A DNA stretch of 64,000 bases from Aspidapion aeneum (lineage: Eukaryota > Arthropoda > Insecta > Coleoptera > Brentidae): positions 59,251,471 through 59,315,470 of the forward strand of contig OY755046.1 of NCBI GenBank assembly GCA_963576565.1, given 5' to 3'. The translations under genes and the position numbers were made by a program. The notes beneath the pieces are model-generated. The model worked only from the letters and a program-made list of their open reading frames with translations, did not search any database and had not been told where the DNA came from. Shown here piece by piece: positions 23,930-39,645 of the stretch. Each line of letters begins with the position of its first letter. The stretch's first letter is position 1.

Positions 23930-24703
23930 ACAGCATATCTTAAATATGCTGATGATATCGCCTTAATAACAGACAAGAAAGAAGAACTGATAAAAATACT
24001 GGAAGAACTGGATATAGCAGCTGAAAATTTAGGCTTAAGTACGAACTACACTAAAACTAAAATCATAACAAACACAGATGAAGATATTACAGTCAGAATA
24101 AACCAAAACAAAATAGAACAAGTAGAGGAATATATATACCTGGGATAAATTATTAAACTGAAAAAAGAAAACCAAACAGCTGAAATCAAGAAACGAGTAA
24201 GATTGGCCTGGGCAGCATTCGGTAAATTAAGCTACATATTACGAAAATAAAAAATATCCTCAGTACCTCAAAACGAAAGTGTATAACCAATGTATCGTTC
24301 CGTTACTTACCTATGGATCCAAGACCTGGACACTTACAAAATCAAACATGGATAAAGTTACAAAAGCCCAAAGATCAATGAAAAGACAAATGTTACATGT
24401 ACGGCTGACAGATAGAAAAAGGAATGAATGGATAAGAAATAAAACAAAAGTAAGGGATGCCAGAGAAATAGCAAAATTAAAATGGAAAGCCGGTCATAAT
24501 ATTAGACAGAAAGACGATCGATGGAACAAATGTATTGTAAACTAGAGACATTGGGAAAATAAAAGAAGTAGGGGAAGACCCCAAATGAGATGGCGGACGA
24601 TTTAAAGAAACACGCGGGAACTAGATGGATGAAAACGGCGACAGACAGAGAAGAGAGGAAGATATTGGGGGAGGCATATGTCCAAAGATGGATTGAAGAA
24701 GGC
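23930..24703 (+). pseudogene. RTE-like LINE (family A), 5'-truncated
   Basis: Starts in the RT palm at YLKYADDIALI (YADD at about 23945-23956), then ENLGLSTNYTKTK, QVEEYIYLG, a stop, LRWAAFGKL-like text, then YNQCIVPLLTYGSKTWTL, RKRNEWIRNKTKVRDA and GHNIRQKDDRWNKC. After another break it ends GTRWMKTATDRE, AYVQRWIEEG. The catalytic YADD is preserved, but fingers, endonuclease and any continuous frame are missing. It lies inside the CR1/Jockey-like LINE. Confidence 0.75.
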
Positions 24704-25720
24704 ACTTTATTATTTCAAAAAACCAAGACGGTTTCCCAAAGACCAAAAATAAGATGCAATAACAGCTCTAACTGTGAAAATATATGGTGCTTTAGAAAAG
24801 GGAAAACCACCATTGTGTGTTCTTGGATCTTGCAAAGACCTTTGACACAGTGAGTCACTCACAGATGTAGGAGATTTTGCGGGATGCTGGAGTACGAGAT
24901 GTGCCGTTTAGACTATTTAAGTGATATTTAAATGAAAGAAAGCAGTAAACTAGCATTAAAAACCAAACAAGTAAAGGAGAAAATGTTGGCTTTCGCATAC
25001 CTCAGGGTACGGTGGTCCCACTGTTTTCACCCTTTAAATAAAGAATATCCTCAGACAATGGCTTTAAGAAACGATCTTGAGTTTCTGTGACAATACCGTC
25101 CTCTTTTTTTTTGCAAGAGTCTGCAGGAATTTAAAATTATAGCTGAAAGAAATGAAATCTTTAACATCTTATAATTACTAATAATACATTTGATATTTTA
25201 TGCCGTTTTCTTGCAATAACCTAAATTTCCAAATTATCGTTGTCTTTTAGTAAACAACATAACAATAAATTGTACAGATTCTATTCAATTCTTAGGAGTC
25301 CACACTAACAAAGATCTAAAATGGAATGTCCACATAAAAAAAGTGACCCACACCATAAGAATAATGCTATTTATCAAGAATCAAATATTAAGTATTGACA
25401 AATATATTAATATCAGTTGAGCTTATTTTAAAACTAAACTGCACTCGCATGAAAGAAATACAAGCTCTGCTAATGAGTACATAATACAGGCATTTTATGC
25501 TTTACAGTGAAGAAGTCAGTAAAATAATAAAAGTATTAAGTAATTTATAATTAGTAAAGATTATAAAATATGATTATTAAACTGAACTGAAGTTGTGTAA
25601 AAAAAATGTTAAATTAGTTGATTTATCATATTGCTTGTATAACAAAATTTTGTTATGATATGTTGTACTGACACCTAAAAAAATCTATGTATTAAAAAGA
25701 AATTGAAAATTGAAAAAAAA
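24704..25720 (+). pseudogene. CR1/Jockey-like LINE, downstream part
   Basis: Resumes the interrupted LINE with IISKNQDGF, then DAITALTVKIYGALEKG, PPLCVFLDLAKTFDTVSH (first catalytic Asp region), and after breaks GFRIPQGTVVPLFSPF. A gap of ~200 bp without readable RT follows, then NNITINCTDSIQFLGV, DLKWNVHIKKVTHTI (thumb). The palm segment with the second catalytic motif is not found, so it appears deleted. The 3' flank ends near 25720 in 'gaaattgaaaattgaaaaaa', which could be the LINE tail. Confidence 0.65.
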
Positions 25721-25839
25721 TTTAATTGAATTCAACATGCAGAATTTTATAACGTTCTGAAATCCCTGTATAGGTATCTGTTTTAATTATTAATATAATT
25801 AATCTAACTTACTCTGAAAATAACAATTTTCACACGCTA

Positions 25840-26345
25840 GATAACCTCTGAAAATGGCGTTTTATTGGCTCTATCGTTATGAGGTAATGAAAACTCATTA
25901 AATTTGTCGTTATGTGGTGGTACAACCAATCTGACGATCTTTTGATTTTGACGAATGTATTTCGTTGTGATCAGGGCTAAAATTACGCTTAATTAGAAGT
26001 TCCTCATAGTTATGTGGATCATCATGCTCGAATTCGCAGTTTTCTGGAAAGATCTTTTCGTTGCCAAGTAGATTTTCCATTTCAAATGGGTGTTTCAGGT
26101 GTCCTAACGTCTTTTCGCGTAACAAGTATTTTCAAACATTCTCTCTTGTTTTGGTAGCCTTAAAACCAGTCTGGCCACTATTTGAACAAATAAATAATGT
26201 GACAGCTATCATTAACGTCAAAAACAGCGGCAAGGTAGATCAAAAAGGCCACGAAATAGGGAGAGGATTTGAGTCCGATCACCTGGGAGGCGTTTTAATT
26301 TACCATATTCAAATTTGTTGTAACCTGGTATCTACAAATTTTTGA
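25840..26345 (-). pseudogene. Decayed duplicate of the homeobox-like first exon
   Basis: Read on the minus strand from about 26125 it gives FEMENLLGNEKIFPENCEFE, then HDDPHNYEELLIKRNFSPD, HNEIHSS, followed by a frameshift. In another frame PHNDKFNEFSLPHNDRAN continues the match to the intact exon at 26390-26897. Homology stops before the Cys-rich and FSVSAILG segments. The upstream flank also matches ('tgtaacctggtatctac' at ~26323 against 'tgcaacctggcacctat' at ~26935), so the duplication included 5' flanking DNA. A ~120-bp insertion lies between flank and coding part. The clear protein-level similarity with frame loss indicates a pseudogene of the same gene. Confidence 0.6.
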
Positions 26346-26384
26346 TGGTAAAAGCCCTGAATCTATCTACACGCATAAGTTTGA

Positions 26385-26392
26385 CTTACCGT
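26385..26392 (-). other. Splice donor site of the homeobox-like exon
   Basis: Minus-strand sequence aacg|gtaagtc, an almost perfect 5' splice site, located exactly where the open frame stops resembling the family. The frame runs only seven more codons into the presumed intron. Confidence 0.55.
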
Positions 26393-26897
26393 TATTTCCT
26401 CTTTGATGGTCCCTTGTTTTGCTGTCATCCCCCAAAATGGCACTTACACTAAATTTTAGAAAAGGTTTGCTGTCTTTCAGAGCACCATTGCCCGTTAATC
26501 TACACTGTAAAAAATTGCAGTCTATCCTACCGCAGTTTGAGCATATTCTTGACCGTATACAGGTATTGAAACGAGTCAAAAATTCGTTGGCTCTATCGGT
26601 ATGAGGTGAGGAAAACCCATTGGATTTATCGTTATGTGGTGGTGATAACCTATCTGACAACCTATCGTTGTCGTTATCTTCTGACGAATGTATTTCGTTG
26701 TGATCAGGACTAAAATTACGTTTGATCACAATTTCTTCATCGTTATTTGGATCGTTATGTTCAAACTCGCAATTTTCTGGAGAAATTTTTCCATTGCCAA
26801 GTAGATTTTCCATGCTAAACGGGTTCTGATTGTTGTTCAGGCTTTTTAACATCTTTTCTCGATGATGCATAAATTGAAAAGTATTTTGAAACATCAT
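26390..26897 (-). CDS. Probable first coding exon of a Dbx-type homeobox gene
   Basis: Open frame from ATG at 26897 for ~169 codons, then a strong splice donor on the minus strand (exon end at 26390, intron starting gtaagtc). The protein starts MMFQNTFQF. Residues 27-34 are FSMENLLG, an eh1-like repressor motif. The middle is rich in Asp, Asn, Ser and His. Residues 119-132 form a Cys motif (CSNCGRIDCNFLQC). Residues 145-156 are PFLKFSVSAILG, a second hydrophobic motif. Dbx proteins carry an N-terminal F.(V/M)E(N/D)LL motif and a LKF.V.AIL motif before the homeodomain, which is the basis of this call; no homeodomain is present in the window. In that case the homeobox exons would lie beyond an intron extending leftward for over 26 kb. 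The protein would act as a nuclear transcriptional repressor. A decayed duplicate lies just downstream. An unrelated low-complexity open frame remains possible. Confidence 0.5.
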
Positions 26898-27850
26898 TTG
26901 TCCAGTTTTTGTTTACTATCTCTGTAAATTTTTATTGCAACCTGGCACCTATGAATTTGCTTCGTTGCCAACTGATTTTGGGTTTGCTATGACTAAGTTC
27001 TTCTGGATTGTCACTTCACAATTTTTTATTGTGCTTTTTTCTTTTTATTGTGTTAATTCAATTATTTAATTCTGCAATAAGTAGTTACTTCTTACATTTT
27101 TAGTTACATCTTCCATGTTATTTATCTCGTTTGTTGATTCTATATTGAAAAATATTACAATAATATTAAACTTTATATAGTTTTGTTAAGAATAATCACA
27201 GCCCTTTTGTAAATCCTACAACATTTTTTTGGTGATTTAACTTTTTAAGCTTGTATCTCAGTTTAATATACAGCAAATTAAGCTTCTGTTCTTTGTCAGT
27301 AACTTTCATTTAGGTTTCTAGGTCAAGCTAGGTAGAATTTCATGAAGTTTAGTTTGGAGTCACCCAAACTTTATTCTTAACTTTTCTTTTGCCTAATTTA
27401 TTATTCAGTATAATATGCTAATTCAGGTTAGGTAGTTTTTTTGAGAATCACTGTAAAACCAAACTAATATTGTTACATTTATAATTTACTGTGTAGAATC
27501 ATTTTTCGTATTTTTTTTAAATGTCAAGTCTTTTAACAGTTCTAAAAGCACAAGTGTCTTTTCAACGTTATTCCAAGTTCAGATTTTTAAGTTTTTTTTT
27601 CACTAATTAAAAAGTTTACGTTATTTTTTACCGATATTTCGTGAGTAAGCGTTAACGGCTGAAAACGGCGAACAAATCTGCGCATTCGGTGCGGTAAAAC
27701 AAACTGCTCTGATGTCAGATAGCTTGATGTATTTCGGGGCTAAACCTACCCTTAGCATTGACTTGTTCACGTTACGGGGGTTGGCCGCACCGTGAAACGG
27801 GGAGGAGTTTATCGAGGGTAATATTTTGCCTTCGCATTATCTTACTAACA
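26898..27850. other. Noncoding flank upstream of the homeobox-like exon
   Basis: No repeat family from elsewhere in the window is detected here, which is unusual for this sequence. It would hold the 5' UTR and promoter if the exon is real, but no confident TATA/Inr can be chosen. 27650-27830 is GC-richer (ggttggccgcaccgtgaaac) and directly abuts the tandem array. Confidence 0.4.
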
Positions 27851-30725
27851 GGCAAAACGCACCCTTACGTTGCTCTTTTTACGGGCTCCGCTCAGTTTTT
27901 GACCTTTTTCAGGGGGTAGGTATTGTTTTTTTTTGTTTCGTTTTTGATTGTATGTTTGGAGATGATTATGGGATCTTTGTGGGGCGCAGGGGGGAGGGTT
28001 TTGAATTGAGAGCGGTTCATAACAATAATTATATTTTATGGAGCTTTTCGAGTTTAGGGTTTAATGCTCTGTTTCTGGTTTTGATTTAAGGGTTGGTTTA
28101 GTTATTTCTTAAAATGTTACTATTCTTCTTTTTTTCATAATTCAACCGGGTCTTTATTCTGATATTAACTCACTATTATTGTTTTTGTAAAGATACAGAT
28201 TTATACTCATTACACAGAAAAAAAACGCTAATAACTTAACATAACTTAATAGGCAAAACGCACCTTTCCGTTGCTCTTTTTACGGGCTCCGCTCAGTTTT
28301 TGACCTTTTTCAGGGGGTAGGTATTGTTTTTTTGTTTCGTCTTTGATTGTATGTTCGGAGATGATTATGGGATCTTTGTGGGGTAAAGGGGAGAGGGTTT
28401 GGAATTGAGAGCGGTTCATAACAATAATTATATTTTATGGAGCTTTTCGAGTTTAGGGTTTAATGCTCTGTTTCTGGTTTTGATTTAGGGGTTGGTTTTG
28501 GTTTAGTTATTTGTTAAAATGTTACTATTCTTCTTTTTTTCATAATTCAACCGGGTCTTTATTCTGATATTAACTCACTATTATTGTTTTTGTAAAGATC
28601 CAGATTTATCCTAATTACACAGAAAAAAAAACGCTAATAACTTAACATAACTTAATAGGCAAAACGCACCCTTCCGTTGCTCTTTTTACGGGCTCCGCTC
28701 AGTTTTTGACCTTTTTCAGGGGGTAGGTATTGTTTTTTTTTGTTTCGTTTTTGATTGTATGTTTGGAGATGATTATGGGATCTTTTTGGGGCGCAGGGGG
28801 GAGGGTTTTGAATTGAGAGCGGTTCATAACAATAGGGAGGGTTTTGAATTGAGAGCGGTTCATAACAATAATTATATTTTATGGAGCTTTTCGAGTTTAG
28901 GGTTTAATGCTCTGTTTCTGGTTTTGATTTAAGGGTTAGTTTAGTTATTTCTTAAAATGTTACTATTCTTCTTTTTTTCATAATTCAACCGGGTCTTTAT
29001 TCTGATATTAACTCACTATTATTGTTTTTGTAAAGATCCAGATTTATCCTAATTACACAGAAAAAAACGCTAATAAGTTAACATAACTTAATAGGCAAAA
29101 CGCACCTTTCCGTTGCTTTTTTACGGGCTCCGCTCAGTTTTTGACCTTTTTCAGGGGGTAGGTATTGTTTTTTTTTGTTTCGTTTTTGATTGTATGTTTG
29201 GAGATGATTATGGGATCTTTGTGGGGTACAGGGGGGAGGGTTTTGAATTGAGAGCGGTTCATAACAATAATTATATTTTATGGAGCTTTTCGAGTTTAGG
29301 GTTTAATGCTCTGTTTCTGGTTTTGATTTAGGGGTGGGTTTAGTTATTTCTGAAAATGTTACTATTCTTCTTTTTTTCATAATTCAACCGGGTCTTTATT
29401 CTGATATTAACTCACTATTATTGTTTTTGTAAAGATCCAGATTTATCCTAATTACACAGAAAAAAAACCTCCTATAAATTAACATAACTTTATAGGCAAA
29501 ACGTACCCTTACTTTGCTATTTTTACGGGCTCCGCTCAGTTTTTGACCTTTTTCAGGGGGTAGGTATTGTTTTTTTTTGTTTCGTTTTTGTATGTTTGGA
29601 GATGATTTTGGAATCTTTGTGGGGCGCAGGGGGAGGGTTTTGAATTGAGAGCGGTTCATAACAATAATTATATTTTATAGAACTTTTCGAATTTAGGGTT
29701 TAATGCTCTGCTTCTGGTTTTGATTTAAGGGTTGGTTTAGTTATTTCTTAAAATGTTACTATTCTTCTGTTTTTCATAATTCATCCAGGCCTCCATTCTA
29801 ATATTAACCCACTATTATTGTTTTTGTAAAGATCCAGATTTATACTAATTACACAGAAAAAAAAACGCCTATAACTTAACATAACTTAATAGGTAAATCG
29901 CACCCTCAGGTTGCTCTTTTTACGGGCTCCGCTCAGTTTTTAACCTTTTTCAGGGGGTAGGTATTGTTTTTTTGTTTTCGTTTTTGATTGTATGTTTGGA
30001 GATGATTATGGAATCTTTGTGGGGCGCAGGGGGGAAGGTTTTGAATTGATAGCGGTTCATAACAATAATTATATTTTATGGAACTTTTCGAGTTTAGGGT
30101 TTAATGCTCTGCTTCTGGTTTTGATTTAAGGGTTGGTTTAGTTATTTCTTAAAATGTTACTATTCTTCTTTTTTTCATAATTCATCCGGGCCTCCATTCT
30201 AATATTAACCCACTATTATTGTTTTTGTAAAGATCCAGATTTATCCAAATTACACAGAAAAAAAGCGCTAATAACTTAATAGGCAAAACACACCCTTCCG
30301 TTGCTTTTTTTTGACCTTTTTCAGGGGGTAGGTATTGTTTTTTTTGTTTCGTTTTTGATTGTATGTAGAGGGGAGGGTTTTGACTTATTTATCCGGGTCT
30401 CCATTCTGATATTAACCCACTATTATTGTTTTTGTAAAGATCCAGATTTATACTAATTACACAGAAAAAAAACGCCTACAACTTAACATAACTTAATAGG
30501 CAAAACGCACCCTTACGTTCCTCTTTTTACGGGCTCCGCTCAGTTTCTGACCTTGTTCAGGGGGTAGGTATTGTTTTATTTGTTTCGTGTTTGATTGTAT
30601 TTTTGAAGATGATTATGGGGGCGCAGGGGGGAGGGTTTTGAATTGAGAGCGGTTCATAACAATAATTATATTTTATGGAGCTTTTCGAGTTTAGGGTTTA
30701 ATGCTCTGTTTCTGGTTTTAATGTT
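27851..30725 (+). repeat. Tandem array, ~400-bp unit, about seven copies
   Basis: Unit starts ggcaaaacgcacc at 27851, 28252, 28658, 29094, 29494, 29892 (diverged), 30282 and 30499, giving periods of 401, 406, 436, 400, 398, 390 and 217. The fourth period is long because a ~35-bp segment (gagggttttgaattgagagc...) is duplicated at ~28800-28870; the seventh unit is internally deleted. Every unit contains 'acgggctccgctcagttttt' and 'agcttttcgagtttagggtt'. Open frames of 72-87 codons recur only because the unit recurs. Confidence 0.93.
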
Positions 30726-31811
30726 GTTTCTTAAAAGTTGAATCTTTTTTTCCTTCCTACCCCACGCAGCAGTGGCTTTTTTTTGAAAATAACGTTTAAA
30801 AAAAAATATGTTCAAAAATTCTAGTTTGAAAAAATGTTTTCTTTAACTTGTTTTTCGAAAAAGTAAGTTTTGAAAAAAGCAAAATTAGGCCAGGAAAGCA
30901 AGTTCAAAAAAAAAGTTCCTTAAACTATAAAAATTAAAAATAATGAAATTCAAAAACATAGTTTCCAATTTTTTTTAAGAGTTGAGTTTCGAAGAAGTCG
31001 AAGGGTTCGAATAAAAAGTTTTTGAAAACTTTGTTTTCAATAAAAATGTAATTCGAAAAAAATTGCTTTTTTTAAAAATGTAATTCGAAAAAGTTTATTT
31101 TCGACAAAATGTATTCGATTAAAAACTAATTTAATATTACGTTTTTCTAAGAAACGACTTTTCAGAAAAACGTGCATTTGAAAAAATTTGCACGTCCTGC
31201 TATTTTTCACTGAATGACAGAAAATGTGACAGTTGAAATATCACCCAAACAACCACAGATATTGAAAAATTGAAACGTTTTCAAGTACTTAAACAATTTC
31301 TGTATTTTTCAATTAGCCCATCACACCTTTCTTTTCAAAGGAGACCTAAAAAAAATCATTACTATTGGAGCAAAACTAAATTTTAAACCCTCAGTTCTAT
31401 TGTTACGATTTTTAAAAAAAGAATCACACATACAAAACAAACAATTTGTCAAAATAAGTTCACCAAAAAAAAAGGTTAATAGCACTCGTAACTAGCCCCC
31501 TTTTTTTAAGGGTTGCAGGCAGCAAACCCTTACAGAAATCAGTGAGATGGTTAATTTTTATTAAATGATTTTTTTTATAGACCACCCTAGATGAAAAGCT
31601 AGGTAAATAATAAAAATAACTATATTTAATCGTTTTATGCAAAATGTGCTTAAGAAAAAAGAGTTCAAACAATTCTCAAAACAAGTTTTTAATTTAAAGT
31701 GGTATTCTTAGCTTTAGATGTTTGCAATGTATGTGTAAACTGTTTTTGTTTTGAACATTTTGGAACAATGAAACATTTTAATATAAAAAAAACTTACTAC
31801 TACTATGTTGG
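30726..31811. other. AT-rich noncoding DNA
   Basis: 30748-30775 is a fragment of the repeat at 12172. 30780-31190 is a run of short similar words (aaaaatgt, gttttcgaaaaa, attcgaaaaa) with no frame. Nothing else recognised. Confidence 0.4.
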
Positions 31812-32267
31812 TTTAAAGCGTTTTTCTACGTTGTCCGACGCCTGTTCTCCACCGCCTTCGATCCTGACAATCATCTTCTGTCAGGTTTTTTTTACTCATT
31901 GATCTTTGGATTGAGTGTTGCCATTCTAGTTTAGGACGCCCTCTTTTTCTGCACTCTATTGGTTGTCTAAGACCTGCTTTGGTAATCTTTCGTCGTTCAT
32001 CCGTTGTACATGGCCGTACCATATCAGTTGTCTTTTAGTGATGTCATCCGTTATGCTTCCCTCGATTCCCATTTTTTCTTTTTTGATCTCATTTCTTATG
32101 TGATCTGTTCTAGATATTCTCATTGATCTTCTTATTGCATCCATTTGGACACTTTCCATTTTTGTTTTGTATTTTTCTGTTACGCGACAAGTTTCTATTC
32201 CATACAACAGCGTGTTTTTCACCATTGTTTCATATATGTTAAATTGTAAATTATTTTTTATCTCTCT
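31812..32267 (-). pseudogene. LINE-B copy 4, downstream half
   Basis: C-terminal half of LINE-B: LVGREIKNNLQFNIYETMV, NTLLYGIETCRVTEKYKTK, RTDHIRNEIKKEKMGIEG, WYGHVQRMNDERLPKQVL, then after a frameshift RKRGRPKLEWQHSIQRSMS and DDCQDRRRW. The upstream half lies at 33470-33925, displaced by the CCCAA element. Frameshifts near 31980 and 32010 and the insertion make it non-functional. Confidence 0.8.
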
Positions 32268-33469
32268 CCCAACTAACATTTATAGTAGCGGCTACATGTT
32301 CTAAAGGCTTTGCTACTTTCTTATAGTAGAAATGTGGTGATCCCAACCAAAATTTGTTACTTTTTAGTTCTAACTACTATTTAGTATCAGGAAATAGTAG
32401 ATGTTTCGTAAAAACGACCCTCTAAACTACTTCATAGGATTGTTTCTTGATAGTCGATTCTGATAGTCTTCTCTACCACAATAGGACGTTGCTAAAGTTT
32501 TACTTTCTTTTTAGTCGTTATTTCGTAGTCGCCCTGACTTTTATATCCTACTTAATTACCACTAGAAAGTTAAGCTTCATTGGAGTCCCAAACAAGTGTA
32601 TCCGACAACTACATTATAACTTTAATTTTTACCACAAAAGTTTGTGTCATCATAGTAACATCTGATGTAACAATGTAGACAAAATAACTTTTTGGATCAA
32701 CTTTAAAGCCGCAACTACTTTCAAGTAACCTTTTCGACTATCAGGGAATATAGTTTGGGACGCCATGTTTTTATGTAAGAAAGAAAATTTAATATTTTTG
32801 TTGTCGTTTTATGAGCTCATATTAAAGAGCCATACTATTTTATAAACAAATTAGTTGAAGCTTACCAAAAATGCTCTTCTTAAGCACCATTTGTTGGAGT
32901 TAACTGTCGATTATGAAAACATAACCTCCAAAATCACAACACAAAAATTCCATCAGCTACCAGAAAACGGCTCAATTTTACAGACGCGCACCGGTTTTTT
33001 GCAATATATATAATGCATGTTATACAAAAAACTTTGCGTCGCACTCGAATTTTGATCCTCTGCTCGTAAATTCTCACACTTTTGGATAACATAGTTCATA
33101 TTATAACCATAACCAAACAAAAAAACTAAGCGAGTCTGTTTACTGTTGTGTCCACCATATTGTGTAACAATTCTACCAAAAAGAAACGATTATATTATTT
33201 GCAACTACATCGCAACTTTTATGCCATTACGGAAAAAAAACAGCCTCTACGACGTAGTAGATACCTGGCTACGACGTAGTAGTGTAGTTGTTACTACAGT
33301 GACTTTAAACACTTGGCCAAGTAGTTATAACCAGAAATTGGTTCCCCACTTAGGGAATTATAACGTCGCTGTATGGTATACTGAGACGTAGCGGGAGTAC
33401 GTTGCGGTTACTTTTAAGAAATTCTTTCTAGTTGGGGTTTCGTCGTTACAACTTTAATTGTTTGTTGGG
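32268..33469. mobile_element. CCCAA-type DNA element, 1202 bp, inserted in LINE-B
   Basis: Terminal inverted repeats cccaactaacattta (left) and taattgtttgttggg (right), about 19 of 28 positions matching. Comparison with the uninterrupted LINE-B at 14230-14250 (tatctctctgctccat) fixes the boundaries and gives a 2-bp CT duplication (32266-32267 and 33470-33471). Many tagta/actac words lie inside each end. No transposase frame. A second element with the same kind of ends is at 58314-60149. Confidence 0.75.
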
Positions 33470-33925
33470 CTGCTCCATAAAATACTGTTAAGGCATCCAA
33501 TAACCTTTTTTGCTTTTACTATTCTTTTTTCCAGTTCTTTACAAACTGTTCTTGTTTTATCAAATGTGACGTCCAAGTATACATACTCCTTGCATGAAGA
33601 TATCGTTTGTCCATTGTCTAGTTCTAACTCACTTGATTCGTTTCCAATACATAAGTACTGTGTCTTGTCCACGTTCACTGTTAATTCCTACTTTTGGTAT
33701 TCTTCCATTATCTTTCTCATCATATACTCCATGTCCTCTTTATCGTTAGCTACAATTACTTGGTCGTCAGCAAACGGTAGTGCGTATATGGTAAATCGGT
33801 CTTTAAGTTGTATTCCCATGCTGTGTACTTTACGTTTCCAGTGTTTTAGAGCTACTGCGATATATATTTTAAAACGAGTTGAAAAGATACACATCCCTGT
33901 CTTAAGCCTTTCATTGCCAGGAATT
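33470..33925 (-). pseudogene. LINE-B copy 4, upstream half
   Basis: Contains NVDKTQYLCIGNESSELELD, EYVYLDVTFDKTRTVCKEL and KRIVKAKKVIGCLNSILWS, and upstream the palm piece HWKRKVHSMGIQLKDRF...FADDQVIVANDKEDM. It joins directly to 31812-32267 once the CCCAA element is removed. 5'-truncated near 33925, where CISPT-like text ends. Confidence 0.8.
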
Positions 33926-34416
33926 AAAAAAAAAAATACTTTAAGAAATAATCTTATAAATTTTTATAATCAAAAAGAAATATCCACCTCACAATTTCTT
34001 ACATGATTTATAAAGTAGCACCCTGAAAGAAACATAATTCCTGGAACAGTATCGCAGCAATGTAATTTCGATTCTCTACTCCCCACCCTTTGACAACCCA
34101 TAACTCTTTAAAACAAGTGTATTTAATAGTGATAAATAAAAAATAAATAAAAATGTTTTTGGGGCTTTTTCTGATAGAGAGTTGGGAGTTGTGTTCTTAA
34201 TTTATGTTAAAATGAAATAGTGTTGATTAAAAATTAAACGAAGGAGAAAAATATATACCTGATAGTCCCTTATTTCTGCAAAACCCTGTCTTACATTTAC
34301 CAAATCAATCCCTAAAACTTTGTTTGGTATTTTTTATCATCCCTGTCTTATTTATAAAATTTGGTGATTTGTTAAAAGCCAGCAGAGCAATATATGTTTT
34401 TTAAAAAGGGGTACCC
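33926..34416. other. Noncoding DNA with a local duplication
   Basis: 'cctgtcttattt.taaaatttggtgat' and 'agc.agcagagcaatat' occur at ~34344-34390 and again at ~34720-34740 and ~34888-34915. No gene. Confidence 0.4.
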
Positions 34417-34610
34417 CAGTGGCGTATATAGAACATAGTTTCGGGGTGGGCCCGAGACAGTTTTGGGAGGGGGCCGAGACCTCATGAGGCGGTATTTTAT
34501 GCTATTTTATGCTATTTTATGTTTGTATTCATGAAATATGTGGAAAATATCCAAAAAAAACCTTAGCTTCGGGGGGGGGGACCCCAGGCCCCCCCGTATA
34601 TACGCCACTG
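34417..34610. mobile_element. hAT-like MITE, 194 bp, with 8-bp duplication
   Basis: Ends cagtggcgtatata / tatacgccactg. Flanks gggtaccc (34409-34416) and gggtacct (34611-34618) match at 7 of 8 positions, as expected for a hAT 8-bp target duplication. G-rich and C-rich blocks just inside each end, 'gctattttat' repeated at 34500-34530. Non-autonomous. Confidence 0.8.
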
Positions 34611-34618
34611 GGGTACCT

Positions 34619-35343
34619 ACAGCGGTTCTAACACTGTGAATGTTAAGCAATTAAATATTTTATCACTTTATTTATAATAAATGTGTACCTTTCTCGTCTT
34701 TTCTGTGTCTATTGCTTGACAAAAGCTAGCAGAGCAATATAAAAAAATGTAATAAAAATTATTATAAAAAAGAAATATAAAAAAAATTATATTTTTTTTG
34801 TTAATGTGGTACCAAGATGGGTACTGATACGGTAAATATAGAGCAATTTAATCTTAAAACCTTGTAGATTATTTTTTATCATTCCTGTCTTATTTCTAAA
34901 ATTTGGTGATCTGTAACTAACTACCGCAAATATTCAGGATTTTTGATCCCTCCTCCCCCCCTCGTCACGTATTTTCATGAAAAAAACAGATAAATAAACA
35001 TTGAGTGTAACGCAAGACCAAACCTCCCCCGCCCCCTAGAGCGTTTAATTTCAGGTTCAAGGGACTGTCCCTTGTGAAAACAATATGTTATTAATTCAAA
35101 AACTCTCCGACATTGTTTGTCACGGTTTTCTATAACCCACTTAGGATTTCTGTTCATACTAAAAAAGTTGCCACGTGGCATGAATTTTCTTTGCGGTAAA
35201 ATTGGCTGTTACCGCCTGGGACAGATTTCTTGTGACAAGTTATTTAATTTTTTTAATTTTGTTTTCTATGGATAAAATATAACAAAAGCTATGTTTACAA
35301 ATCTAGAAACTTTCAGTGATTATCTCCATCAGTTTTAATTTTT
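34619..35343. other. Noncoding DNA
   Basis: No gene or recognised element beyond the local duplication shared with 34344-34390. Ends directly at the start of the giant GTCY element. Confidence 0.4.

Positions 35344-39645
<4,302 letters not shown>

Noticed and set aside
27826..29659. Repeated 72-87-codon frames on both strands in the 400-bp array
   Set aside because: They recur only because the repeat unit recurs; length varies with indels and composition is not protein-like.
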